DNA from: VRUE01 sp036524775
GTDB lineage: Bacteria; Actinomycetota; Thermoleophilia; Solirubrobacterales; 70-9
Length of the DNA stretch: 33,671 nucleotides
Assembly (NCBI GenBank): GCA_036524775.1
Contig: DATDBO010000092.1
Location: forward strand, 1 to 33,671
Direction of reading: 5' to 3'
Shown: one piece after another, positions 16,971 to 25,856 of the stretch
Layout: every line of letters begins with the position of its first letter
Position numbering within the stretch: position 1 is the stretch's first letter
The notes under the pieces: generated by a model
What the model was told of the DNA's origin: nothing
The model's database searches: none
Seen by the model: the letters and a program-made list of their open reading frames with translations, nothing else
Translations under genes and position numbers: made by a program

Positions 16971-17296
16971 GCGAGAGCGCCGGGCTGCCCAGCAAACGCT
17001 GGAGCCTGCGCGGTCGCGACGACGAAGGCAACGAGGTCTGGCTGATCCGCAGCTTCGGCCAGAAGCTCTACCGCTGCCCCGGCTGCCACGGCGACATCCC
17101 GATCGGCACCGAGCACACCGTCGTCCAGTACGTGCTGCGCCTCGGCGGCACCGAGCACCACCACTGGCACCGCCAGTGCGCCGAGGAAATGCTGGTCCCC
17201 GACCTGCGCGACGTCCGCCGCGTGCCCGCCTCGCAGTCCTCGCGCTCGAAGCTGGAGGAGCGCGGCCGGCACCCGTCGGGGCGTCGGCGGCGCTAG
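16967..17296 (+). CDS. Actinobacterial conserved protein with CxxC/HxxxC metal-site pattern (109 aa)
   Basis: Small soluble protein. A strand-rich N-terminus (RWSLRGRDDEGNEVWLIRSF) leads to LYRCPGCHGDIPIGTEHTVV and then HHHWHRQCAEEML, giving a CxxC plus HxxxC set that could hold one zinc ion. A basic Arg/Ser-rich tail follows. The pattern matches a widespread actinobacterial family of unknown function, sometimes mislabelled as ATP/GTP-binding in databases. It overlaps its upstream neighbour by ATGA and is followed without any spacer by the next ATG, so it belongs to the same operon. Confidence 0.82.
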   Translation: MSESAGLPSKRWSLRGRDDEGNEVWLIRSFGQKLYRCPGCHGDIPIGTEHTVVQYVLRLGGTEHHHWHRQCAEEMLVPDLRDVRRVPASQSSRSKLEERGRHPSGRRRR

Positions 17297-18046
17297 ATGG
17301 GCGAGCGGCTCGGCCTGCTCTCGGTCTACCGGCGGATTGCCCGCACCTACGTCGCCTGGGCCGGGACGCTGCTGCCGCTCGCCTTCTTCGTCTTCGTCCC
17401 GCTGGGACTGATCCACGCGATCCCGGTGCACGTCGAGGCAACCGAGCTCGACCTCGACAGCAGCGTGCGGATCGCGGCGACGGTGCTGGCCGTGGCGCTG
17501 CTGGTGACGACCGGCCTGCTCGGCGAGATCTTCTACACCGGCGCGGTGGCGATCGCCCTCACCCACCCCCACGGCGGCGAGCCGCCGACGCTGCGCGAGG
17601 TGGCGCGGATGGTCGACTACCGGGCGCTGATCGCCGTCGACCTGATCTTCGGCGTGCTGGTCGCGCTCGGCTTCCTCGCCTTCGTCGTGCCGGGGATCCT
17701 GCTCTTCGTTTACCTCGGCCTCGCCGCGCCGGTGGTCGAGATCGAGCACCGCGGGGTGCGCGCCGCGCTGCGCCGCAGCTACCGGCTCGTGCGCGGCCAC
17801 TTCTGGCTGGTGCTGGCGGTGCTGGTGCCGATCGAGATCGCCGGCGACGCGATCACCGGAGTGGCGACGCACCTCACGCACGACCTGTTCGGCGACTCGC
17901 TGGTCGCCGGGTGGCTGACCGACACGGCGACCAACGTCGTGCTGACGCCGTTCTACGCGGTCGCCGCGGTGCTGCTGGCGATCGACCTGATCGCCGACCG
18001 GGACGGCTCCACCCCCCGTCTACACTCGACTCCTCCCGGCCGATGA
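17297..18046 (+). CDS. Multi-spanning membrane protein (249 aa)
   Basis: Predicted integral membrane protein with about six hydrophobic spans: around 18-40, 58-78, 110-128, 128-145, 168-186 and 205-225. The layout, a hydrophobic protein with REVARM and an internal AALRRSYRLVRGHFW segment, is like the membrane domain of glycerophosphodiester phosphodiesterase-type proteins; no catalytic domain is attached. The gene begins immediately after the previous stop codon and ends in an ATGA overlap with the next gene. A TACACT box at 18021-18026 lies in its 3' end. Confidence 0.78.
   Translation: MGERLGLLSVYRRIARTYVAWAGTLLPLAFFVFVPLGLIHAIPVHVEATELDLDSSVRIAATVLAVALLVTTGLLGEIFYTGAVAIALTHPHGGEPPTLREVARMVDYRALIAVDLIFGVLVALGFLAFVVPGILLFVYLGLAAPVVEIEHRGVRAALRRSYRLVRGHFWLVLAVLVPIEIAGDAITGVATHLTHDLFGDSLVAGWLTDTATNVVLTPFYAVAAVLLAIDLIADRDGSTPRLHSTPPGR
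18021..18026 (+). promoter_or_regulatory. Putative internal -10 box upstream of the HVHH membrane protein gene
   Basis: TACACT fits the TAnnnT pattern and lies 16 nt before the ATG at 18043, inside the end of the preceding gene. It could give the last two genes of the string their own promoter. Confidence 0.3.
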
Positions 18047-18906
18047 CCCTCTACGCGTCGATCTTCAGCGAGTTCTGGAACGACCAGATCCTCGCCGACG
18101 AAAAACAGGGCCTCTTCCTCGTCCTGGTCGGCTTCATCCTCTCCTTCTCCTTCATCCGCATGAGCACCCGTCTGATGCGCAGCCCGCGGGTGCCCTGGTG
18201 GCCGGGCAGCGTGGTCAGCGACGGCGGCGTCCACGTCCACCACCTGGTCTTCGGGATCGTCACGATGATGATCGCCGGCACGCTGGGGATCTCCGCCCTG
18301 GGCGAGAGCCCCTACGCCGAGATCTGCGCTTTCCTGTTCGGCGTCGGCGCGGGCCTGACGATCGACGAGTTCGCCCTCTGGGTCTACCTCGACGACGTCT
18401 ACTGGGCCGAAGAGGGCCGCAGCTCGATCGACGCGACCGTGATCGCCGCGGCGGGGATGATGCTGGTCCTGCTCGGCTTCAGCCCGTTCAGCTTCGAAAC
18501 CGGCTCGGTCGAGGAGACGGTCGTCAGCCTCCTCAGCGCCTGCGCGGTCTTCGCCATGGTCGCGGTCTGCTTCGTCAAGCAGCGCGTCCTGCACGGCACG
18601 GTCGGCTTCTTCGTCTTCCCGATCGCCCTCTACGGGGCGCTGCGGCTGGGCAAGCCCGGCTCGCCCTGGGGGCGTCGCCGCTACGGCGAGCGCAACCCGG
18701 CCAAGCAGGCGAAGGCGGAGGAGCGCTTCCGCCCCGATCGCCACACCGAGCGCTTCAAGAACGCCTTCCGCGACATCGTCGGCGGCAAGCCCAGCGAGGG
18801 GGTCACGGCCGTGACCGAGGAGGCCCTTGCCGCTACCCGAGAGGCTGCTGAGGAAGTCCGTCAACGGGCCGAACGAGTGACGCGGCCCGGCGGTCGAGAC
18901 GAGTAG
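18043..18906 (+). CDS. Integral membrane protein with HVHH motif (287 aa)
   Basis: Conserved actinobacterial-type membrane protein of unknown function. After a short amphipathic start there are about five spans (around 24-42, 70-88, 93-112, 130-150 and 160-205). The most distinctive segment is GGVHVHHLVFGI, a histidine cluster just before the second span, and then LTIDEFALWVYLDDVYW. Clustered His and Asp/Glu near the membrane suggest metal binding; this is inference. The last 70 residues are charged and helical and probably cytoplasmic. Its ATG overlaps the previous stop. Confidence 0.82.
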   Translation: MTLYASIFSEFWNDQILADEKQGLFLVLVGFILSFSFIRMSTRLMRSPRVPWWPGSVVSDGGVHVHHLVFGIVTMMIAGTLGISALGESPYAEICAFLFGVGAGLTIDEFALWVYLDDVYWAEEGRSSIDATVIAAAGMMLVLLGFSPFSFETGSVEETVVSLLSACAVFAMVAVCFVKQRVLHGTVGFFVFPIALYGALRLGKPGSPWGRRRYGERNPAKQAKAEERFRPDRHTERFKNAFRDIVGGKPSEGVTAVTEEALAATREAAEEVRQRAERVTRPGGRDE

Positions 18907-18915
18907 TCGGGCCGG

Positions 18916-19289
18916 ATGCTCGACCGGGCGGGCGTCGCAAGTTGGATCGAGGCATACGAGCGAGCCTGGCGGACCGCCGGGACCGAGGGCCTCGCCGGGC
19001 TGTTCAGCGAGGGCGCGAGCTACCGGATGTCGCCCTACGAGGAAGCGGTGCGCGGCCTGGAGGCGATCGGCGAGCTCTGGGACCGCGAGCGCGCCGGGGC
19101 GGACGAGGAGTTCGAGATGGGTTTCGAGCTCGTCGCCGTGGAGGGCGACACGGCGGTGGCCCGGATCGAGGTCGCCTACGCGACCGGTGCCGAGTACCGC
19201 GACCTCTGGATCGTCCGCTTCGACCCCGACGGCCGCTGCCGCGAGTTCGAGGAGTGGCCGTTCTGGCCCGGCCGGCCGATCGCTCCTTC

Positions 19290-19293
<4 letters not shown>
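18916..19293 (+). CDS. SnoaL/NTF2-like small protein (125 aa)
   Basis: Small alpha+beta protein of the NTF2-like cone fold. The first helix (VASWIEAYERAWRTAGTEGLAGLF) is followed by SEGASYRMSPYEEAVRGLEAIGELWDRE, the usual family layout, and then curved strands (FELVAVEGDTAVARIEVAYA, and YRDLWIVRFDPDGRCREFEEW). Members bind small hydrophobic ligands or act as isomerases; no catalytic residues can be named. The stop shares a CTAG with the convergent kinase gene. Confidence 0.85.
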
Positions 19294-20783
<1,490 letters not shown>

Positions 20784-20830
20784 CCCGGGGGACTTAACCA
20801 AACCTCCGCGGGGCGACGCCGGTACGCGCC

Positions 20831-20836
20831 TAGACT
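20831..20836 (+). promoter_or_regulatory. Putative -10 box of the secreted protein gene
   Basis: TAGACT fits TAnnnT and lies 15 nt before the ATG at 20852, in the 68-bp gap between the divergent kinase and secreted-protein genes. The interval leaves room for a short leader. No clear -35 was found. Confidence 0.4.
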
Positions 20837-20851
20837 CTTCTCGAGTCGGAG

Positions 20852-21628
20852 ATGAGGCGTTTTGCGGTCATAGGGGTGCTGCTTGCCGGGTTGTCGCTCG
20901 GGGTCCCGGGCGCCTTCGGCGAGATCGAACGGACGGGGAACCTGATCGTCGCCTTCAACGGACGCTTCCTTCCCCGCACGCTGCCGCGCGACCGCGACGC
21001 CCCGATCAGCGTCGACCTGAACGGCAGGATCCGCACCGTCGACGGCTCGCGACCGCCCCAGCTCCGCCGCATCTCGATTGCCGTCAACCGGTACGGCCGT
21101 CTCTCGACCGTCGGGCTCCCGACCTGCACCACCGCCCAGCTCGAGTCGACCAGCCCGAGCCTGGCGCGGGCCCGCTGCGGCGACGCCCTGGTCGGCCGGG
21201 GGCACTTCGGCGCGCAGGTGGAGTTCCCCGAGGCGGCGCCCTTTCCGGCGGAAGGGTCGATGCTCGCCTTCAACGGTCGCTCGCACGGCGGGCCCGCCGT
21301 CTTCCTCCACATTCACGGGTCCAACCCGATCGACATCACCGTCATCCTCACCTTCGAGATCAACCGCCGTCCGGGGCGCAAGTTCGGCACGGTCTTCACC
21401 GCGAAGATCCCCCGCATCGCCGCCGACCTCGGCTACGTCACCAACATCTCGCTCGGCTTCGATCGCAGGTACCGCTACCGAGGCGAGCCGCGCAGCTTCC
21501 TCAGCGCGCGCTGCGCGGCCCCCGCCGGGTTCCCCGGGGCGATCTTCTCGTTCGCCCGCGGCATCTTCGATTTCGCCGACGGCAGGCGGGTCAGCATGAC
21601 GCTCGTCGACGACTGCCGAGTCCGGTGA
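20852..21628 (+). CDS. Secreted protein of a Solirubrobacterales-type family (258 aa)
   Basis: N-terminal signal peptide (MRRFAVIGVLLAGLSLGVPGAFG) directs export. The mature protein is beta-rich and ordered as LIVAFNGRFLPRTLPRDRDAP, RPPQLRRISIAVNRYGRL, a Cys-containing middle (LPTC, then RCGDALVGRGHF), MLAFNGRSHG, a strand-rich region, and SARCAAPAGFPGAIFSFARGIF near the end. I associate this layout with a family often found in several copies in Solirubrobacterales genomes; no activity is known to me. Two conserved cysteine pairs probably form disulfides. The stop overlaps a GTG that could begin the next frame. Confidence 0.8.
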   Translation: MRRFAVIGVLLAGLSLGVPGAFGEIERTGNLIVAFNGRFLPRTLPRDRDAPISVDLNGRIRTVDGSRPPQLRRISIAVNRYGRLSTVGLPTCTTAQLESTSPSLARARCGDALVGRGHFGAQVEFPEAAPFPAEGSMLAFNGRSHGGPAVFLHIHGSNPIDITVILTFEINRRPGRKFGTVFTAKIPRIAADLGYVTNISLGFDRRYRYRGEPRSFLSARCAAPAGFPGAIFSFARGIFDFADGRRVSMTLVDDCRVR

Positions 21629-21690
21629 TCCCGAGTCCGGCATCTTCGTTCAATCGTCCGTGTCCCTTGCGTTCGGGGCGCTTGCTGCCG

Positions 21691-22968
21691 ATGAAGGGGC
21701 CGATGCACCTGATCAGTCGCGTGTGGAGCGCCCTGCTGGGCCCCAGCGGATGGCGTTCGATGATCGGACCGATCGCCTTCGTCTTGGTCGGCGTCGGCCT
21801 GCTCGTCTACGACCACCTCAACCAGCGCGTGCCGGCGCTCGTCTTCTGGTTGACCCTCGGCTTGATCGTCACCGTCTTCGTCCGCATGGTCGAAACGAAC
21901 AGGCGCCAATCGCAGGCACTCGCCAAGCAGCGACGCGACGCGCTGAACGATCAGGTGACCGGGTTGCGCAACCGCGGCAGCCTCGAAGCCGACGTCCACG
22001 CCGCCGCCGCGGCGCCGGGAGAGGGCTGGGTCCTCGTCCTGCTCGAGCTCGAGGGGATCGAGGCGCACAACGACCGCCTCGGCTACAACTCCGGCGACGA
22101 GGTGCTGCGCGGTTGCGCCGGGCAGTTGGTCGACGCGGTCGTGCCCCTGGAGGGGATCGCCTACCGGGTGGCGGCCAGTCGGCTCGCCGTGCTGGTGCCG
22201 ATCGGAGGCCGGGAGCTGGGCGAGGTCGTCCTCGCCACCACCGGCTCGCTGCAGAGCGACGACCGGGGGACGGCGGTCAGCCTCTCCTACGGCGAGGTGA
22301 CGATTCCGGCCGAGGCCGTGGACCCCGATGCCGCCTTCCAGGTCGCCGGCCGCCGACTCGCCGCGCACCGGCAGCGGCGCCACCGCTCGGCGCGGCGCCA
22401 GGCCCACGCCGTCCTGATGGCGGCGCTCGGCGCGCGCGACCCGGACCTGCGCGACCGTCTGCGCGTCGCCGCCTACAGGGCGATTGCCCTCGCCCGTCGC
22501 TTCGAGCTGGATCGCGAGCAGATCGACGACATCGCGCTCGCCGCCGAGCTGCAGGAGATCGGCCTGCTGGCGGTGCCTGAGGCCGTCCTGCGCAAAGAGA
22601 CCGGGCTCGACGAAGTCGAGACGGCGATGATCAGGAGCCACACCGTCGAGGGCGAGCGGATAATCGGCGCAGCCCCCGGCCTGGCCTCGGTCGCGGCGCT
22701 GGTCCGCTCGAGCGCCGAGCACTACGACGGCAGCGGCTATCCCGACGGCCTGGCCGGCGACGCGATTCCGCTGGGATCGCGCCTGATCTCGGTCGCTGTC
22801 GCCTTCGCGGCGATGACCTCGCCGCGATCCGGGCGCGAGCCGATGGGCCACGCCGAGGCGCTGGCCGAACTGCGCCGTCACTCCGGCAGTCAGTTCGACC
22901 CGCGCGTCGTCGAGGCGCTGGCTCGGGACGAGGCCGAAGAGACCGTCCCGACAACGACGCCCGCCTAG
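21691..22968 (+). CDS. Membrane protein with degenerate GGDEF and degenerate HD-GYP domains
   Basis: About 425 residues: two N-terminal spans (near 26-44 and 50-66), a GGDEF-like domain (about 80-225), and an HD-GYP-like domain (about 240-410). Both active sites are destroyed. The GGDEF loop reads AASRL (nt 22171-22185). In the HD-GYP half, the HD metal pair is QE (nt 22552-22557), the later HHH is SSA before EHYDG, and the VADAYDAMTS-type Asp is Val (VAVAFAAMTS). The GYP loop (DGSGYPDGL) and overall fold motifs remain. It is therefore probably a c-di-GMP-type receptor or scaffold rather than an enzyme. The start is uncertain: ATG 21691, ATG 21703, or GTG 21625, which overlaps the preceding stop. 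Confidence 0.85.
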   Translation: MKGPMHLISRVWSALLGPSGWRSMIGPIAFVLVGVGLLVYDHLNQRVPALVFWLTLGLIVTVFVRMVETNRRQSQALAKQRRDALNDQVTGLRNRGSLEADVHAAAAAPGEGWVLVLLELEGIEAHNDRLGYNSGDEVLRGCAGQLVDAVVPLEGIAYRVAASRLAVLVPIGGRELGEVVLATTGSLQSDDRGTAVSLSYGEVTIPAEAVDPDAAFQVAGRRLAAHRQRRHRSARRQAHAVLMAALGARDPDLRDRLRVAAYRAIALARRFELDREQIDDIALAAELQEIGLLAVPEAVLRKETGLDEVETAMIRSHTVEGERIIGAAPGLASVAALVRSSAEHYDGSGYPDGLAGDAIPLGSRLISVAVAFAAMTSPRSGREPMGHAEALAELRRHSGSQFDPRVVEALARDEAEETVPTTTPA

Positions 22969-23345
22969 GGCGTGTTTTCCTCGGCGTAGTCTTCGGCTTC
23001 TTCGATCCCCTTCTGGGCTTCGGCCTTGCCCTTTTCGAGACCCTCTTGGGCTTCCTTCTTGGCGTTTTCGATCGCCTTCTGGGCCTCGTCCGAGCCGCCT
23101 TCGACGCCGCCCTTGACTTCCTCTTCGGCCTCCTCGAAGCCCTTCGAGACTTCGTCCTTGGCCTTCTCGATGCCCTGCCTCGCTTCCTCGGTGCCCTGTT
23201 CGATCCGCTCCTGGGCTTCGCTGTTGACCTTGTCCGCCTCGTCGTCCCCGCATCCCGCCCAGGCGACCCCGGCGACGCCCACGCACAGGGCAACCAGCAG
23301 CGCCGGAGCGCGCCGCGCCCACCTTCGCTTCAGCTCTTCGACCAC
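22965..23345 (-). CDS. Lipoprotein with seven 11-residue helical repeats (126 aa)
   Basis: The N-terminus has a charged start, a hydrophobic helix and a lipobox ending in AGC (C32), so the mature protein should be lipid-anchored on the outer face of the membrane. From residue 44 to 120 it is built of seven contiguous 11-residue units, for example AQERIEQGTEE, ARQGIEKAKDE and AQKGIEEAEDY. Each has a hydrophobic position at 5 and charged or small residues elsewhere. This periodicity is typical of extended amphipathic helices such as LEA-like proteins and apolipoproteins. The GTG start is supported by GAGAGGAG six bases upstream. The stop shares CTAG with the convergent GGDEF/HD-GYP gene. Confidence 0.85.
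   Translation of the reverse strand: MVEELKRRWARRAPALLVALCVGVAGVAWAGCGDDEADKVNSEAQERIEQGTEEARQGIEKAKDEVSKGFEEAEEEVKGGVEGGSDEAQKAIENAKKEAQEGLEKGKAEAQKGIEEAEDYAEENTP
22986..23216 (-). repeat. Seven tandem 33-bp coding repeats (11 amino acids each)
   Basis: This is the repeat block of the lipoprotein. Units are conserved at the protein level (A-Q/E-x-x-I/L-E-x-x-x-x-E) and partly at the DNA level, with recurring plus-strand phrases such as cttctgggct. Unit number could vary between strains by slippage or unequal crossover. Confidence 0.75.
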
Positions 23346-23381
23346 ATCGACTCCTCTCGTTGGGGAAGGACAGACGGGCTC

Positions 23382-23391
23382 ATCCTATGAT
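23382..23391. promoter_or_regulatory. Overlapping divergent -10 boxes (lipoprotein and PhzF-like genes)
   Basis: On the plus strand TATGAT (23386-23391) ends 6 nt before the PhzF-like GTG. On the minus strand TAGGAT (23382-23387) lies upstream of the lipoprotein, leaving a leader that contains its strong ribosome site. The two hexamers share two bases, so the promoters probably exclude each other. Confidence 0.4.
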
Positions 23392-23397
23392 CGCCCG

Positions 23398-24081
23398 GTG
23401 CCGATCCTGCACGTCCTGCGCGTCTTCGTCAACGAGGACCGCGAGTGGGGCAACCCGCTCGGCGTCTTCCTCGCCGGCGAGGAGGTGCCGGAGGGCGAGC
23501 GACAGGGCGTCGCCGCCGACCTGGGCTTCAGCGAGACGGTCTTCGTCGAGGGTGGGCCCGCGGGGCGAATCCGCATCCATACGCCCGCGATGGAGCTGCC
23601 CTTCGCCGGCCACCCCACCGTCGGCGTCGCCTGGCTGCTGGCGAGGGAAGGCAGTCCGGCCGAGGTGCTGCGGCCGCCCGCCGGAGAGGTGGGCGTCCGG
23701 CGGGACGGCGACCTCGCCTTTGTCGCCGCCCCGTCTGCATGGGCGCCTCCCTTCGAGTACGCCCAGCTCGACTCTCCCGAGAGAGTGCGGGCGCTGAGGG
23801 CGTCGGAGCAGAGCGCGAACACGTACGCCTGGTCGTGGATCGACGAGGCGGCGGGGACGATCCGCGCCCGCTCATTCGTCCCTCAGGCCGGCATCGCCGA
23901 GGACGAGGCGACGGGCTCGGCGGCGTTGGCCCTCTGCGCGCGACTTGGCCGGCCGGTGACGATCCACCAGGGACATGGCTCCGTCCTGCTCTGTCGGCCC
24001 CTCGCCGACGGACGGGCCGAGGTCGGCGGAGCAGTCGTGCTCGACGAGGTGCGCGAGTACCGTGTCCCGAGCCTGACCTGA
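23398..24081 (+). CDS. PhzF-family isomerase/epimerase-like protein, short form (227 aa)
   Basis: The protein has the PhzF pattern: LRVFVNEDREWGNPLGVFLAG at the start, the family Glu in GFSETVFVEGG, the substrate-loop signature PFAGHPTVGVAWLL, and a late AEDEATGSAALALCARLG. At 227 residues it is shorter than typical PhzF proteins (roughly 260-300), with loss mainly in the middle of the second domain. Members isomerise small acids, but most are uncharacterised. The GTG start is chosen because a TATGAT box ends 6 nt upstream and no ATG is in frame; it is probably leaderless. Confidence 0.88.
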   Translation: MPILHVLRVFVNEDREWGNPLGVFLAGEEVPEGERQGVAADLGFSETVFVEGGPAGRIRIHTPAMELPFAGHPTVGVAWLLAREGSPAEVLRPPAGEVGVRRDGDLAFVAAPSAWAPPFEYAQLDSPERVRALRASEQSANTYAWSWIDEAAGTIRARSFVPQAGIAEDEATGSAALALCARLGRPVTIHQGHGSVLLCRPLADGRAEVGGAVVLDEVREYRVPSLT

Positions 24082-24209
24082 CTCGGTGACGAACAACACA
24101 GTTCGTGAACGAACCGCAACCTTGCGGCGTGTGAGTGTTAGCGCATCCAAACAGTGTCCTCACACGCCAGGGAGGCGCCGACGGACACGTCACATCCAAG
24201 GAGGCAGGA
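24082..24209 (+). promoter_or_regulatory. Regulatory leader with four inverted repeats before the IPT/PASTA gene
   Basis: The 128-bp gap holds ACGAAC/GTTCGT (24089-24094 and 24101-24106), GTTCG/CGAAC with a TGAA loop (24101-24114), CCGCAA/TTGCGG (24114-24127) and a perfect 10-bp pair GGCGTGTGAG/CTCACACGCC (24126-24135 and 24159-24168). A strong ribosome site AAGGAGG lies at 24198-24204, 5 nt before the ATG. The repeats could be operators, leader stem-loops, or a phzF terminator; none is followed by a T tract. Confidence 0.5.
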
Positions 24210-25193
24210 ATGAAGTGTCGAGTCCGACACGCGATCGTCGGTGCCATGGCACTGGCGCTGATGGCAACCGGTTCTGCTCAAGCATCGACGGTAACGGTGG
24301 GAAGCGTCTTCCCACCCGGCTCCACGCCAACCGCTTTCGGTCAGGTGCAGACCTTCTTCAACACGGCGCTGCCGGAGAAAGGCGCCAACCTCGCCTCGCC
24401 GGTGAACGGCACGGTGGTGCGTTGGCGCGTGCAGGGCGCTGAAGGCGGTCCGTTTCGCCTGCGGATCCTGCGCCCGAACGGATCCGGCGCCTACACGGCC
24501 GTGGGGACGAGCAATCCCGCGACCCCGGCTGACGCGGGGCTGCAGACCTTCACCGCAAACCTGCCGATCCGCGCGGGCGACCTGATCGGAGTCGACCCCA
24601 GCAACGCCGCCGACAAGATCGGCGTCGCCGAAGTGCCGGGCGCGAGCTACGGCTTCGTCTTCCCGCCGCCCTTCGACACGGCGACGGTCGCTCCGAGCGG
24701 AACCGTCTCCGGCAAAGAGGTGGCGCTCAGCGCCGAAGTCCAGCCGACTCCGACGATCGCCTCGGTCTCGCCCTTCTTCGGCTCGGTCGCGGGCGGTGCC
24801 GGAGTCACCATCACCGGCACGGACTTCAACTCGGCGAGCTCCGTCAAGTTCGGCACGACGCCGGCGAGCGGTTTCACTGTGGAATCGGAAACCAAGATCA
24901 CCGCGATAGCTCCGCCGAGCGCGGAGGTGGGACTGGTCGACGTGACCGTCACGACGTTGGCCGGGACCAGCGGCGGCGGCACCACCAGCCGGTTCCTCTA
25001 CGAGGGGTGCGTCGTCCCCAAGCTGAAGAAAAAAGCGCTGAAAGCGGCCAAACGCGCCGTGCGCCGCGACGACTGCAAGCTGGGCAAGGTCGTCCGCCGC
25101 AAGAAAGGCTCACGCCACGTGGTAAAGCAATCGCCCAAGCCCGGCAGGGTGCTCCCGCCCGGCTCCAAGGTGAACGTCACCCTGGGCAAGTAG
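24210..25193 (+). CDS. Secreted IPT/TIG- and PASTA-domain protein (327 aa)
   Basis: An N-terminal signal peptide ends near residue 25 (MATGSAQAS). Residues about 27-178 form a beta-rich domain of unknown type. About 180-266 are an IPT/TIG immunoglobulin-like domain (IASVSPFFGSVAGGAGVTITG, then FGTTPASGFTVES). About 267-327 are a PASTA-like domain (CVVPKLKKKALKAAKRAV, ending QSPKPGRVLPPGSKVNVTL) with two Cys that may pair (C267, C289). PASTA domains bind cell-wall fragments or other glycans in related proteins, so this is likely a wall-associated surface protein. The start is set by AAGGAGG 5 nt before ATG 24210. Its base composition is lower in GC than its neighbours. Confidence 0.88.
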   Translation: MKCRVRHAIVGAMALALMATGSAQASTVTVGSVFPPGSTPTAFGQVQTFFNTALPEKGANLASPVNGTVVRWRVQGAEGGPFRLRILRPNGSGAYTAVGTSNPATPADAGLQTFTANLPIRAGDLIGVDPSNAADKIGVAEVPGASYGFVFPPPFDTATVAPSGTVSGKEVALSAEVQPTPTIASVSPFFGSVAGGAGVTITGTDFNSASSVKFGTTPASGFTVESETKITAIAPPSAEVGLVDVTVTTLAGTSGGGTTSRFLYEGCVVPKLKKKALKAAKRAVRRDDCKLGKVVRRKKGSRHVVKQSPKPGRVLPPGSKVNVTLGK

Positions 25194-25202
25194 TCGCGAG
25201 CT

Positions 25203-25239
25203 CCGGCCGTCCTCTCCTCAAGCGGGAGAAGGCGGCCGG
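25203..25239. terminator. Bidirectional hairpin between IPT/PASTA and tetR genes
   Basis: CCGGCCG at 25203-25209 pairs with CGGCCGG at 25233-25239, extended by imperfect CT/GA-rich pairing inside. It lies between two convergent genes and includes the tetR stop. It could terminate both transcripts; no clear T tract follows, so this is a weak call. Confidence 0.45.
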
Positions 25240-25838
25240 GCCGGCGGGTGCAGCGGCATGGCGTCCGCGGCGGTGAGTGCGCCGAGCAGCGTGCCGAGCA
25301 GAAGATCGCGCAGCTCGTCGCGCGAAAGATCACGGTGCTCGATCCAGTCGAGGCAGGCCCCGTCCATGAACCAAAGCCAGCCGTGGACCGCGGCGCGCGC
25401 CTTGGGCGGCGCGCTGTCCGGGTAGAGGCCTTCGAGGATGCGGACGGCGGTCCTCGTTCGCACCTCTTCGATGAGCTCCCGCACCTCGGGGACGCTGCCG
25501 GCGCTCTGCATCAGCTTGCGATAGGCAAACGCGTTCTCGTCGATCAGCTCGAGGAAGGCCTCGAGGCTCCCTCGCAGCTGGTCGAGTGGCGGCAGGGTCG
25601 GGTCGGGTTCCGTCCGCGCCTGCAGCTCCCCCGCCGCTTGGGCGAGCGTCGCCTGGAAGAACGCGCGCTTGCTCGGGAAGTAGTGGTAGAGCAGCGGCTT
25701 GGAGATGCCCGCCTCACGGGCGATGTCCCGCATCGAGAGCTCGTCGTAGGAGTGACGGGCAAACAGCTCGGCACCGCGCTCGAGCAGCCGGCGGCGCCGT
25801 TCCTCGGCCTGAAGCCGGCGATAAGCGGGGCGCGCCAT
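25218..25838 (-). CDS. TetR-family transcriptional repressor
   Basis: The 206-residue protein has a classic N-terminal helix-turn-helix (LLERGAELFARHSYDELSMR, then IAREAGISKPLLYHYFPSKRAFF) and a helical C-terminal ligand/dimer domain (LMQSAGSVPEVRELIEEVR, and GWLWFMDGACLDWIEH). It probably represses itself and the divergent DUF2339 operon through the two near-palindromes at 25857-25910. I use the ATG at 25838 because a TACAAT box ends 8 nt before it. The upstream in-frame ATG at 25868 lies inside the first palindrome and is unlikely. The ligand is unknown. Confidence 0.93.
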   Translation of the reverse strand: MARPAYRRLQAEERRRRLLERGAELFARHSYDELSMRDIAREAGISKPLLYHYFPSKRAFFQATLAQAAGELQARTEPDPTLPPLDQLRGSLEAFLELIDENAFAYRKLMQSAGSVPEVRELIEEVRTRTAVRILEGLYPDSAPPKARAAVHGWLWFMDGACLDWIEHRDLSRDELRDLLLGTLLGALTAADAMPLHPPARPPSPA

Positions 25839-25846
25839 CGCGATGC

Positions 25847-25852
25847 ATTGTA
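25847..25852 (-). promoter_or_regulatory. Putative -10 box of tetR
   Basis: TACAAT on the minus strand lies 8 nt before the chosen tetR ATG, giving a leaderless transcript. Operator 1 covers the region immediately upstream of it. Confidence 0.5.
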
Positions 25853-25856
25853 GCGG

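Noticed and set aside
21625..21690. GTG 21625 as the start of the GGDEF/HD-GYP gene
   Set aside because: The 22 extra residues are unlike a signal or domain. The GTGA overlap keeps it possible, so it is noted but not preferred over ATG 21691 or 21703.
22986..23216. CRISPR-like array
   Set aside because: The regular 33-bp period is in-frame coding repetition without spacers, explained by the 11-residue protein repeat.
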